This document shows, piece by piece, positions 54,908 through 63,832 of a stretch of DNA of 64,000 nt (position 1 is the stretch's first letter; each line of letters starts with the position of its first letter). The notes under the pieces are model-generated. The model worked only from the letters and a program-made list of their open reading frames with translations, was not told where the DNA came from and did not search any database. The position numbers were made by a program, and so were the translations under genes. Location: the NCBI RefSeq assembly GCF_900163785.1, contig NZ_FUKN01000010.1:62001-126000 (forward strand), in the 5' to 3' direction. The DNA comes from Psychrobacter sp. JB385 (GTDB taxonomy: Bacteria; Pseudomonadota; Gammaproteobacteria; Pseudomonadales; Moraxellaceae).

Positions 54908-55567
54908 ATGAGCATGGACTTCACTGACCAACGCCTGTCATACGAAAAAGGCACACTGGATCAAACATCAATACCAGAGTCACCGTTTGAGCTCTTACAT
55001 GCTTGGATGGATGAGGCAATAGAGCAAAGCTTCCAAGAACCCTATGCCATGAGTTTGGCAACCTGCGGCATGGATAATAAACCCAGTGTGCGTATTGTAT
55101 TGCTACGTGAGATTACAGCAACGGGTATTATCTTTTATACCAATTACGAAAGTGCAAAAGGGCAGGATATTGCAGAAAATCCTAATGCCGAAGCCCTGTT
55201 CTTTTGGCACGAGCTTGAGCGCCAAATTCGTATTAGTGGAAAAATTGCCAAAATTGATGCGACAAAATCTGCGGCCTATTTTCAAAAGCGTCCGCATGAC
55301 AGTCAAGTCGGAGCATGGGTAAGCCAACCACAAAGTGGCGAAGTGGCTAACCGTGAGGTAATGGAAGAAAAATTTGCACAATTGCAGGCCGATTATCCAG
55401 AGACCCTAGCCGTACCTACGCCAGAGTTTTGGGGCGGTTATGAGATTACGGTTGAAAAAATTGAGTTTTGGCAGGGACGGGCGAATCGCATGCATGATCG
55501 CCTCGTTTATGTGCAAGATAACAATGAGGGAACACCTACTTGGACAACGAAACGCTTATTGCCGTAA
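54908..55567 (+). CDS. pdxH: Pyridoxamine 5'-phosphate oxidase
   Basis: 219 residues. Conserved FMN and substrate motifs SLATCGMDNKPSVRIVLLRE, FYTNYES, LFFWHELERQIRISG and the C-terminal WQGRANRMHDR. Oxidises pyridoxine or pyridoxamine phosphate to PLP. GAGGAA ribosome-binding site. Convergent with the membrane-fusion gene, from which a bidirectional terminator separates it. Confidence 0.97.
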   Translation: MSMDFTDQRLSYEKGTLDQTSIPESPFELLHAWMDEAIEQSFQEPYAMSLATCGMDNKPSVRIVLLREITATGIIFYTNYESAKGQDIAENPNAEALFFWHELERQIRISGKIAKIDATKSAAYFQKRPHDSQVGAWVSQPQSGEVANREVMEEKFAQLQADYPETLAVPTPEFWGGYEITVEKIEFWQGRANRMHDRLVYVQDNNEGTPTWTTKRLLP

Positions 55568-55607
55568 TGCTAAAGGTGGGTTGTTAGGAGTATTTGATAG
55601 ATAGTAT

Positions 55608-55656
55608 AAAAGCCATTCTAAATTCCTTGATTAGTGGATTTAGAATGGCTTTTTTT
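55608..55656. terminator. Bidirectional terminator after pdxH
   Basis: AAAAGCCATTCTAAATTCC pairs with GGATTTAGAATGGCTTTT (one bulge) around a 9-nt loop, with T-runs on both sides. Confidence 0.92.
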
Positions 55657-55659
55657 ATG

Positions 55660-56952
55660 CTACTTTTTGGCGTTGTGATCGGTGTCTATATCGACCGAAA
55701 CTGACATGCCAGGACGTAAGCGCGCAAGTTCTGGTTGACCTTTATCTAAGTCAATCCGTACAGGAATACGTTGAGCAATTTTGATGTAGTTGCCAGTCGC
55801 AGGATTGGCAGCGCCAGCACTAAACTCACTACCAGTTGCTGGTGATATATTACTGACATGACCAGTGAATTCTGTGCCACCCAGTGCATCCACCCGAACG
55901 GTTGCAGGTTCACCTATCGCCATATTTGCCACTTGAGTTTCTTTGAAGTTTGCAATAATCCATACGCCTTCAGGTACGATATACATTAGCTGAGTACCCG
56001 CGCTGACATACTGTCCTTCTTTAACACTCACTTGACTAAGCTGACCAGATTCAGGCGCTGTGATAATGGTGTTGTCTAGATTGATCTGTGCTTGCTTCAC
56101 ACCAGCTTCAGCACTTTTTATGTTTGCGTCCAGTGAGGAACGGCTACCGCTGGTTTTATCACGGTTTTGACGAGCGGCTTGCAAATTGGCTTCTGCCTGT
56201 TGCACACTTGCTTGTGCTTGAGCAAGTTGTGCTTTGATATGAGCCACTTCCGCTTTTGAGACTGCACCAATGGCATCCAAACCTTGATAGCGATTTACAT
56301 CCTCGCGCGCGCTTTCCACGTTGATTTTGGCACTGTACAGATCCGCTTCTCGTGCTTCGATTTGTGCTTGGCTGCTTTGCGTATCTTGCGTATTACTAGA
56401 ACGATTGGTGAGTGCTACCTCTGTATCTGCCTGTGCTTGATCAAGCTGTTGCTGAAAGGTGCGATCGTCTATTTTTATGAGCAAGTCACCTTCTTTTACC
56501 GTAGCAAAATCTTGTACAGCCACTTCAGTCACATAACCTGAGACTTGCGGACTGATGATGGTTGTTTGACCTTTGACAAAGGCGTTATTTGTCTGCTGTA
56601 TGGTGGGTGTAAAAGGAGGTAATTTCCACGCATACAAAATCAAGGTCACCCCAATAATAATGAGTAGTACCAATAATCCCAAATTTAAATAGGATTTTTT
56701 CTTGGGCGACCAGCCAGTTGAGTCAGGAATAGGCTCTTTTGGCGGCATGGGCGGCTCATTATCAGTTGGCGGATCATCCACACCAGATGCTTCCGTATTG
56801 CTAGAATTTGCAGTTGGTTTATGGTTGTCCTGAGCGGAGTCAGTCGCAGCTTGAGCCATACTAGCATCGGATTGTGTCTGTGAGTTCACTGCTGGAGCGC
56901 CATCTGACGTTTGAGCTTTTTGAGTCAGATCATTGGGTTTTTCTTGGCTCAT
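55660..56952 (-). CDS. HlyD/EmrA-type membrane fusion protein
   Basis: 430 residues. One membrane helix (about 89-108) after an acidic, low-complexity cytoplasmic N-terminus of about 80 residues (rich in Gln, Ser, Asp and Pro), which is longer than in EmrA. Periplasmic part: lipoyl halves (ISPQVSGYVTEVAVQDF and TITAPESGQLSQVSVKEG), a long coiled coil (QQQLDQAQADTE and AQAQASVQQAEANL), and a beta-barrel. Links the MFS pump next to it to an outer-membrane channel. GGAGAG lies before the ATG. Translated 67 bp after the DHA2 pump gene. Confidence 0.93.
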   Translation of the reverse strand: MSQEKPNDLTQKAQTSDGAPAVNSQTQSDASMAQAATDSAQDNHKPTANSSNTEASGVDDPPTDNEPPMPPKEPIPDSTGWSPKKKSYLNLGLLVLLIIIGVTLILYAWKLPPFTPTIQQTNNAFVKGQTTIISPQVSGYVTEVAVQDFATVKEGDLLIKIDDRTFQQQLDQAQADTEVALTNRSSNTQDTQSSQAQIEAREADLYSAKINVESAREDVNRYQGLDAIGAVSKAEVAHIKAQLAQAQASVQQAEANLQAARQNRDKTSGSRSSLDANIKSAEAGVKQAQINLDNTIITAPESGQLSQVSVKEGQYVSAGTQLMYIVPEGVWIIANFKETQVANMAIGEPATVRVDALGGTEFTGHVSNISPATGSEFSAGAANPATGNYIKIAQRIPVRIDLDKGQPELARLRPGMSVSVDIDTDHNAKK

Positions 56953-57019
56953 GACGCTCTCCTGATTGTATTAAACATAGGCTTACAAGTTTTTAGTGCT
57001 GTAGAGTTAATAGATTGGG

Positions 57020-58708
57020 TCATTTGTTTTCACGCATTTTGGCAATCACTGCCAGCTCTTTGGCCAGTGGATTACGTTTATGATAGCGATAATAGAAATA
57101 ATTTATCAATAGAATAATGGTAGTGATGGTAGCAATGCTTGCCATCAAAAAGAATAAGTCATTGTACGCCGCGACAGTTGCCTGTTTTTGTATACCTTGC
57201 AAGACTTGACTCATGGCGGCTACATTGACTTGCGTGGCATCTGTTATTTGACTTGATAAAGCCCGACTGGCACCTGCAACTTGTCCCATTAAAGCGGGGT
57301 CGCCCAAATTCAGTGAGCCAACCATATCTGCATAATGTGATTGCGTACGAATTGTGGTAAAGGCCTGAATAGCGGCAGCACCTGCAAGCCCGCCAACCGT
57401 TTGTGAGATTCCGAAAATCACAGAAAAACTGATAATATAGGCAGGCCCACTAGCGATAGCACGTAAAAATCCTTCAAAAACCAGCGGTCCCATGAAGTAT
57501 ATAGCTGCGAATGCAATTAAAGACTGACTGAGATAAAACATATAAGGTGCTGAATTAATAGAAACGCTTGTATCCATCCAAGATCCCAAAGCAATCAATG
57601 CCACTGCAAAAATAACGGGACGGCGTAAATCCATTGCATCAGTGCTAAAAATACTGATAATCAATGCCAAGGCACTGGCGGATAGTATGACAGCATAAAA
57701 AGTAATCAGCTGATCGTTGCCATAACCTAAACTAGAGAGTAGTCCTGCGGCACCCACATTCTGCTCAGACAGCAAAATACGCATCACAGCACCCGTAATC
57801 ATAAAGGCAATGATATTGCGACTACGCATCCAGCGAACTTGTAACATAGGATTTTTGCGATGCGTTTCAATCCACAGTGCTATGCTAATATTAACAGCGG
57901 CAATAATAAGTGCATAGATTAGCCAAGGCGTTGTCCACCATTGAATACGGCCTTGTACCAAAAACACCGCCAATGCGGCAAGACCACTGGCAAAAAAAGC
58001 AAAGCTTAAAAAATCGAGCTTTTCAAAGACTTTTTCGGTATTACCAGGTGGTAATTCTAAAATATTGATCAACCCAAAACAGATCAATGCCAAACCAAAC
58101 TGAAATAAGAATAAGTTTTCAAGTTGACCATCGATAGCGAGATAGGGTGAAATAATTCGTGACAACGGGATACCAAACTGCACCAAACCGAAGCCCAATA
58201 TCAAGCCACTGGTGCGTTTGACCGTAGGCATGCCTTGCAAACAATAGAATAAACCTAGGATGGTCATACCACTAGCAACCATTCCACTCAACCCTCTAGC
58301 AATAATCTCTAGATAATAAGCATCAATTTGGATATTAATCGCGTCCAAAAAATGACTGTTGACAAACCACTGCAAACTTGTGGCCGCTAATAGAAAAAAC
58401 AGAGTGATTTTGCTAAAAAGCGACATACCAAATTGCTGGCGAATTTTGTATAACAAAACGGTGATACAAGCATTGGTCATGTTATAACTGACAGATATCC
58501 AGCCACCTTCTACTGGTGTTAGATTCATTTCACCTTGGATTTGTGTCAAATTCGCCACCAATAAACCGTTCTGGAAGCTGGCAGTCAGACCAATAAAAAT
58601 ACCGATAAGTAGGTAGAATAATTTACGGCGTGCAGGATGGTCAGGATTGGCTGGAGAGCCAACCATCAATGGTTGTTCATGCGGCTTAAATTGATATTCA
58701 GTATTCAT
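57020..58708 (-). CDS. DHA2-family MFS efflux pump (EmrB-like)
   Basis: 562 residues with about 14 membrane helices. The first part has NGLLVANLTQIQGEMNLTPVEGGWISVSYN, close to the conserved D1/motif C region of DHA2 transporters. Pairs with the membrane fusion protein gene 67 bp downstream, making an EmrAB-like tripartite drug or stress efflux system that would use an unlinked TolC-type channel. No regulator lies next to it; the upstream gap shows a promoter-like AT-rich region but no operator. Confidence 0.93.
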   Translation of the reverse strand: MNTEYQFKPHEQPLMVGSPANPDHPARRKLFYLLIGIFIGLTASFQNGLLVANLTQIQGEMNLTPVEGGWISVSYNMTNACITVLLYKIRQQFGMSLFSKITLFFLLAATSLQWFVNSHFLDAINIQIDAYYLEIIARGLSGMVASGMTILGLFYCLQGMPTVKRTSGLILGFGLVQFGIPLSRIISPYLAIDGQLENLFLFQFGLALICFGLINILELPPGNTEKVFEKLDFLSFAFFASGLAALAVFLVQGRIQWWTTPWLIYALIIAAVNISIALWIETHRKNPMLQVRWMRSRNIIAFMITGAVMRILLSEQNVGAAGLLSSLGYGNDQLITFYAVILSASALALIISIFSTDAMDLRRPVIFAVALIALGSWMDTSVSINSAPYMFYLSQSLIAFAAIYFMGPLVFEGFLRAIASGPAYIISFSVIFGISQTVGGLAGAAAIQAFTTIRTQSHYADMVGSLNLGDPALMGQVAGASRALSSQITDATQVNVAAMSQVLQGIQKQATVAAYNDLFFLMASIATITTIILLINYFYYRYHKRNPLAKELAVIAKMRENK

Positions 58709-58970
58709 GAGCGTACGACGATGTTTGTAAGAGAGTCAATGACATGGGGCAGCGCCCAGACAAAAACTGTACCTATTGGATGGGTATCAATTAAGACAGA
58801 CGCTATTCAATACGGATAAGACAAAAATATAACTTAAAAATAGCGGGCAGGATTTTATCATAACTTTTATCAAGTTTTTGTCATATACACGTAACGCGCT
58901 ATGCTATTTTTAACTTATATTCAAATACTATCGTACGCCAACTTATAGATAATGGACATATGATTGAATC
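58709..58970. other. Intergenic region between efflux pair and GST
   Basis: Together with the adjacent terminator it makes a 334-bp gap. It must hold the promoter of the efflux pair; no clear promoter boxes, repeats or ORFs were recognised. Confidence 0.4.
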
Positions 58971-59001
58971 AAAAATAAAAACAGCTCTTTACAGAACTGT
59001 T
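58971..59001 (-). terminator. Terminator after GST gene
   Basis: AACAGTTCT-GTAA-AGAGCTGTT (one G-U) followed by TTTATTTTTG on the minus strand, 42 bp past the GST stop. Confidence 0.8.
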
Positions 59002-59042
59002 CTTATGTCATAAAAATTAAGTGAGAGTATTAAAGGAAAATA

Positions 59043-59672
59043 TTAAATCGACTGGTCATAATTTGCTTCCAAACGCATGGTACGCTGATAACTGTCAAGA
59101 CTAGCGAGTTGTAAGGCGTACTGTTTTATAGACGGGTAGTCTTCTAACATCTCGCGCTTGGCAAGCATAATCAAATCAAAAGACAACATAAAGTCAGCCC
59201 CGCTCAATTTATTGCAAACAATAAAAGCCTTACCAGCCACTTCATCATTCAAATAGCTCAGCAACTTGTGTTTTTCTGCGGCAATATAATCATTCAAAAA
59301 CTCGTTATCGTTAATACCCGCTTTTTTGGTAAATAGTTCAAGTAATAACGGCAACATAAGTGAGCTTTCGGCAAAATGGATCCATTGCAAATACGTCCCA
59401 TACTCTGTGCTATCTATAGAAGGACGTAAATGCTCTGGCGCAAATCGTTCAATCAATAGCTCAGTAATAGCCCCCGACTCAGTATAACATTTGCCATCCA
59501 TTTCAATAACTGGAGACTTACCAAGTGGATGTACCACTTTTAGACTCTCTGGTGCCAAATGAGTCTTAGCATCGCGTTGATGACTAATGACCGTATAAGA
59601 CACGCCAAGCTCTTCTAGAAGCCACAGGATGCGTAGCGAGCGTGATTGATTGAGATGATGTAAGCGAATCAT
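59043..59672 (-). CDS. Glutathione S-transferase
   Basis: 209 residues. N-terminal thioredoxin-like domain: the glutathione site has SRSLRILWLLEELG at the start, cis-Pro in GKSPVIEMD and the ESGAITELLIER pair; the C-terminal all-helical domain follows from about 85. Catalytic Ser or Tyr can be either of the first loop residues. The family conjugates glutathione to electrophiles. AAGG ribosome-binding site. First of a set of redox and detoxification genes extending to 63832. Confidence 0.92.
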   Translation of the reverse strand: MIRLHHLNQSRSLRILWLLEELGVSYTVISHQRDAKTHLAPESLKVVHPLGKSPVIEMDGKCYTESGAITELLIERFAPEHLRPSIDSTEYGTYLQWIHFAESSLMLPLLLELFTKKAGINDNEFLNDYIAAEKHKLLSYLNDEVAGKAFIVCNKLSGADFMLSFDLIMLAKREMLEDYPSIKQYALQLASLDSYQRTMRLEANYDQSI

Positions 59673-59721
59673 GGTAGTGGCCTTTTTGAGTGGTTGATTA
59701 TATTCACCTTAAAGTCTCAGA

Positions 59722-60399
59722 TTAACCTTTTAATTTGGCCATTAGGCGTTTGGCTGTTTCTTCTGATGAGGCGGGGTTTTGCCCAGTAATCAGCAAGCCA
59801 TCTTCGACAACAAATGATTCCCAATCGCCCGCTTTTTCATAGTGACCGCCATTGTCTTTTAACGCATCTTCTACTAAAAAAGGTACGACATCGGTTAGGC
59901 TAACGGCTTCTTCTTCTGAGTTAGAAAACCCAGTAACGGTTTTGCCTTTGACCAGATACTCGCCATCAATTTTGACATTTTTTAGTGCCGCAGGAGAGTG
60001 GCAAACAAAAGCCACTGGCTTGTCTTGCGTCACAAACGTCTCAATCAAATTGATTGAGTTTTTATCGACGGCCAAATCCCATAATGGTCCATGACCACCT
60101 GGATAAAAGACAGAGTCAAAATCTTCTGCTTTCATATCAGCAAGTTTTTCAGTGTTGGCAAGATGTTCCTGTGCTTTTGCATCTTCTTTAAAACGTTTGG
60201 TGTCTTTTGTCTGTGCATCGGCTGTATCACTACTAGGGTCAAGTGGTGGTTGGCCGCCTGCAGGAGAAGCTAGTGTTACGTTGACACCAGCGTCAATAAA
60301 AGCATAGTAAGGAGCGGCAAATTCTTCTAGCCAAAAACCTGTTTTTTTACCAGTATCGCCGAGGCGATCGTGTGAGGTTAGTACCATTAAAATATTCAT
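59722..60399 (-). CDS. DJ-1/PfpI-family protein (Hsp31-like, glyoxalase III candidate)
   Basis: 225 residues. Nucleophile Cys133-His134 in AFVCHSPAAL and the acidic partner in GFWLEEFAAPYYAF (E24/E25), with the FYPGGHGPLWDL oxyanion loop (99-108). This set matches the Hsp31/glyoxalase III branch of the DJ-1 superfamily, which removes methylglyoxal and repairs glycated proteins. AAGGA lies before the ATG. Neighbours (GST, MDR, YqhD and a NemR-like regulator) fit a reactive-aldehyde role. Confidence 0.9.
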   Translation of the reverse strand: MNILMVLTSHDRLGDTGKKTGFWLEEFAAPYYAFIDAGVNVTLASPAGGQPPLDPSSDTADAQTKDTKRFKEDAKAQEHLANTEKLADMKAEDFDSVFYPGGHGPLWDLAVDKNSINLIETFVTQDKPVAFVCHSPAALKNVKIDGEYLVKGKTVTGFSNSEEEAVSLTDVVPFLVEDALKDNGGHYEKAGDWESFVVEDGLLITGQNPASSEETAKRLMAKLKG

Positions 60400-60643
60400 A
60401 AGTATCCTTGGTTATTATTGATATTTGATTAAATTTCATGAGTAGCCAAGCGCTAATAGTCATACTGCATAAAGATATTATGATTAACACTTGGTTATTG
60501 AACGAGTTGTCATTGCTTGTCTATTTGTCATTAATAGTATTAATGCAATGTAATCAGTTTGCAGTAGCAATATGAGTAAATTGTGTTGTTAAGTAGTTAT
60601 TATCACTCATCTAATGTTAACTAATCAAAAAGTACTAAAAGTA

Positions 60644-61693
60644 CTAGTTGACGTCAGCAATTTTAACCACTGTTTTACCAAAATTGTCACCGTTTAACAT
60701 GCGAACGAAAGCATCAGGGGCATTGTCTAAGCCTTCAGCAATGTACTCTTTGGTTTTGACATCACCTGATTCTACCCATTTGCTCATGGTTTCTAAGAAT
60801 TCAGGATAATGATCTCCATATTCTTCAAAAATAATAAACCCTTTGATCGTCAAGCGGCGGCTCAGGATGAGGCCTGTCAACACACTCAAACGATCTTTAC
60901 CTTCAGGTAAATCAGTCGCATTGTACTGAGCGACCAAACCGCAAACTGGGATGCGAGCATGAGCATTCAAGAGGGGCATGACAGCATCAAACACGTGACC
61001 GCCGACATTTTCGTAGTAGATATCGATACCATCTGGACAGGCGGCTTTTAACTGCTCAGCAAAATCCTCAGCTTTGTGGTCGATACAGATATCAAAACCA
61101 AGCTCATTAACCGCGAAGTCACACTTCTCTTTACCGCCAGCGACACCCACCGTACGTGTGCCATATTGTTTACCCACTTGCCCGACAGTCGCACCAACTG
61201 GACCGGTTGCGGCTGCAACCACCAACGTCTCACCCTTTTGTGGTTTACCAATGTCAGTCAAACCCATATATCCGGTAAAGCCTGGCATACCTAATACACC
61301 TAGCCCATAAGAGGGGTTTTCCATATCTTTATCAAGCTTTAGGACGCCTTCGCCATTGCTAACGCTATAATCCTGCCAGCCTGAGTTTGAGACAACCAAA
61401 TCACCGACAGCGAATTTATCTATATTGGATTCAACAACTTGGGCAACTGTTCCACCCATGATGACATCACCTACTGCCAAGGGATCGGCATAGCTTTTTG
61501 CATCGCTCATGCGCCCACGCATATACGGGTCTAATGATAGATAAACGGTGCGTAATAGCATCTCATTGTCGTTGGGTGAGGGAATATCGCTAGTCACTAG
61601 GTCAAAATTTTCAGCCTTTGGCTCACCTTGGGGGCGGCTGGCAAGTTTGATTTGACGATTGGTATTCTGGTTTTGTTGCTTATCAAAGCTCAT
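60644..61693 (-). CDS. NADP-dependent MDR oxidoreductase (enone reductase type, CurA/LTB4DH-like)
   Basis: 349 residues, zinc-free medium-chain dehydrogenase. LDPYMRGRM and the AATGPVGATVGQVGK Rossmann loop, followed by IYYENVGGHVFDAVMPLL, are typical of prostaglandin reductase and curcumin reductase CurA. Such enzymes reduce alpha,beta-unsaturated carbonyls with NADPH. AAGGA lies before the ATG. It sits 125 bp downstream of yqhD, with a 12-bp hairpin between them. Confidence 0.92.
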   Translation of the reverse strand: MSFDKQQNQNTNRQIKLASRPQGEPKAENFDLVTSDIPSPNDNEMLLRTVYLSLDPYMRGRMSDAKSYADPLAVGDVIMGGTVAQVVESNIDKFAVGDLVVSNSGWQDYSVSNGEGVLKLDKDMENPSYGLGVLGMPGFTGYMGLTDIGKPQKGETLVVAAATGPVGATVGQVGKQYGTRTVGVAGGKEKCDFAVNELGFDICIDHKAEDFAEQLKAACPDGIDIYYENVGGHVFDAVMPLLNAHARIPVCGLVAQYNATDLPEGKDRLSVLTGLILSRRLTIKGFIIFEEYGDHYPEFLETMSKWVESGDVKTKEYIAEGLDNAPDAFVRMLNGDNFGKTVVKIADVN

Positions 61694-61741
61694 TTTAATA
61701 ATCCTTTTTTTATTTATAAATATTAGTATTCGTTGTTAAAG

Positions 61742-61771
61742 GAGTAACCACTCAGTGCCGAGTGGTTACTC
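61742..61771. terminator. Hairpin between yqhD and MDR gene
   Basis: GAGTAACCACTC-N6-GAGTGGTTACTC, a perfect 12-bp stem, with no real U-run on the minus strand. It may stabilise or partly terminate the yqhD transcript. Confidence 0.6.
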
Positions 61772-61818
61772 TACAATACAATCAAAAAGACGTATTTTTA
61801 TTATTATCGTATTGCTGA

Positions 61819-63030
61819 TTACGACGCTTTACTAGTGACCGCACGTTGCAAAATACGGCGTGAGACATCTAGGTCATTTTTGCCATGCTCACCCAGTTTT
61901 ACCATGTTATGTGCTTCAAGCTGTGTGACGATTGGGTCAATTGCCTCTTCTGTTAAATCAACATCTTCTAAGCTAACTGGTAAACCAAGATCGCGGAAGA
62001 AGTTTTCGGTATAAACAATAGCCGTCTCAATGATAGTGTCATCATCTTGCGCTGTATCAGTGATGTTCCATACATTGCGAGCATACTGAAGCAGCTTCTC
62101 TTTTTTGCTTTCTTTAAGCTCACGCATGACGGATGGAAGCACGATGGTCAAGGTACGAGCATGATCGATGCTATGCAACGAAGTCAATTCGTGACCAATC
62201 ATGTGGGTTGTCCAATCTTGCGGAACACCTGTACCGATTAGGCCGTTCAGTGCCATCGTGGCTGTCCACATAATGTTCTTACGAGTCTCTAGGTTATTTG
62301 GCTCTTGCTTGACCACCAAACCTTCTGCGATAAGAATTTTAAGCAGGCTTTCAGCAAAAGCATCTTGAACCTTAGCATTTACTGGATATGTTAAGTATTG
62401 CTCCATTACATGGACAAAAGCATCAGCAACACCATTCATAACTTGACGCTCAGGTAGTGTCAATGTCTTGATAGGGTCTAGGATTGAAAACTTAGGGAAA
62501 GCAAGTGGATTGCCAAATGGTAGTTTTGCTTGGCGTTCACTGTAATTGATGACACCACCTGAATTCATCTCAGAGCCAGTTGCTGGAATGGTCAGAACCG
62601 CGCCTAAGTCAACCGCAGAGTCAAGATTTTTGCAATAGCTGATTAAGGCATCCCATGCTTGCTCGCGTGAAACGGTGCCGTCTTCTTCAGTTAAAGACGC
62701 AACCAAAGCGACAAACTTACTACCATCAATCACCGATCCGCCACCAACTGCCAAGATAAAGTCAATATTATGCTCATTCACCATATCTGCCGCTTTTAGT
62801 AGTGTCGTGAATTCTGGATTGGCTTCGATACCACCAAACTCAAACACTTCACGTGACCCACTTGCTGCCAAAGCTTCTTTTACTTCATCTAGCGTACCAG
62901 TACGCTGCGCTGAACCACCACCATAAGTAATGAGCACGCGTGCTTCTGTAGGCACTAGTTTTGATAATTGAGCGATTTGACCTTCGCCAAAAACGATACG
63001 GACAGGATTGTAATATTGAAAGTTGTTCAT
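61819..63030 (-). CDS. yqhD: Iron-containing alcohol dehydrogenase, YqhD type
   Basis: 403 residues. Very close in layout to E. coli YqhD: starts MNNFQYYNPVRIVFGEGQI, has ITYGGGSAQRTG, AVGGGSVIDGSKF, the metal-binding DAFVHVMEQY and HMIGHELTSLHSIDHARTL. YqhD uses NADPH to reduce short-chain aldehydes including those from lipid peroxidation. AGGA lies 5 nt before the ATG. Its promoter region contains the palindrome at 63137-63151, which fits control by the NemR-like regulator transcribed upstream. Confidence 0.93.
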   Translation of the reverse strand: MNNFQYYNPVRIVFGEGQIAQLSKLVPTEARVLITYGGGSAQRTGTLDEVKEALAASGSREVFEFGGIEANPEFTTLLKAADMVNEHNIDFILAVGGGSVIDGSKFVALVASLTEEDGTVSREQAWDALISYCKNLDSAVDLGAVLTIPATGSEMNSGGVINYSERQAKLPFGNPLAFPKFSILDPIKTLTLPERQVMNGVADAFVHVMEQYLTYPVNAKVQDAFAESLLKILIAEGLVVKQEPNNLETRKNIMWTATMALNGLIGTGVPQDWTTHMIGHELTSLHSIDHARTLTIVLPSVMRELKESKKEKLLQYARNVWNITDTAQDDDTIIETAIVYTENFFRDLGLPVSLEDVDLTEEAIDPIVTQLEAHNMVKLGEHGKNDLDVSRRILQRAVTSKAS

Positions 63031-63136
63031 AAAATTCCTAAATGTTATTAGATATTTGTTAAATAAAAAGTGTATGAAGATGACGGTGGCTTATTTGCCA
63101 ATCCGTTCATTGCATCTGCGGCTATTGTACATTAAT

Positions 63137-63151
63137 TAGACCGGTCGTCTA
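63137..63151. promoter_or_regulatory. Palindromic operator, NemR-like
   Basis: TAGACCGGTCGTCTA: half-sites TAGACC and TAGACG (as read on the other strand) around a 3-nt centre; GACCGGTC within it is a perfect palindrome. It resembles the TAGACC-type half-sites of the E. coli NemR operator. It lies about 107 bp upstream of yqhD and 79 bp downstream of the end of the regulator gene, so it would control yqhD. Confidence 0.6.
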
Positions 63152-63229
63152 GTAAATTTACAAAACTCTCTAACAATGCAAATTTTCTGCTAGAAGATAT
63201 TTCTATACACGTGGTTTACAGCAATCGAA

Positions 63230-63832
63230 TTAACGTCCCATTTGTGTGGTCGTCATCTGCCAAACTTCTGCAAGTGGAGTGTTGGTCTGACTGGTTTTGG
63301 CAATTAGGCTGGCACCTAACCAAGCAAAGTACCACCGTTTGGCCATACTCTCAGCCGCAACATTATCAAAGCGAGGGACAGAGTTGTCAGCCCAACCAGC
63401 TTTGATCTGCTCAGCCAGCCAATTGATGATTTGTTGATAACCAGCATTTAGGGCAAGACGCATAGACTCAGACATGTCTGCTACCTCAGCACTGAGTTTA
63501 ACCACCAAGCATTTTCCGTGGTCACAACCGTTTTGCTGGGTGTCATACCAGTTCTGAAAATAGTTATAGAGCTTTTGCTGAGCACTAATGTCTTGGTCTG
63601 CAATAGCGTCTAAGCGCACTTTATAATGAACAAAATAATTACTGATGATCGCTTCACCAAAAGTCTCTTTTGAAGCAAAGTAATGATAAAACGAGCCTTT
63701 AGGAATACCCGCTGTATCTAGTATCTGTTTGATACCAACAGCGGTAAATCCTTTTTTAGCAATAAGTTGATAGCCTATATCTAACAAATGGGTTTTGGTG
63801 TCTGGTAGGGTATTCGCCGAGTTAACAGACAT
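63230..63832 (-). CDS. TetR-family regulator, NemR-like
   Basis: 200 residues. HTH in the N-terminus (GFTAVGIKQILDTAGIPKGSFYHYF, residues 29-52). The ligand domain has GKCLVVKLSAEVADMSESM (106-124), which matches the E. coli NemR segment around its redox-active Cys106; here Cys108 takes that place, with Cys103 next to it. NemR senses methylglyoxal, quinones and hypochlorite through that cysteine. Transcribed in the same direction as yqhD, whose upstream region holds a palindromic site. GGAG lies about 13 nt before the ATG. Confidence 0.85.
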   Translation of the reverse strand: MSVNSANTLPDTKTHLLDIGYQLIAKKGFTAVGIKQILDTAGIPKGSFYHYFASKETFGEAIISNYFVHYKVRLDAIADQDISAQQKLYNYFQNWYDTQQNGCDHGKCLVVKLSAEVADMSESMRLALNAGYQQIINWLAEQIKAGWADNSVPRFDNVAAESMAKRWYFAWLGASLIAKTSQTNTPLAEVWQMTTTQMGR

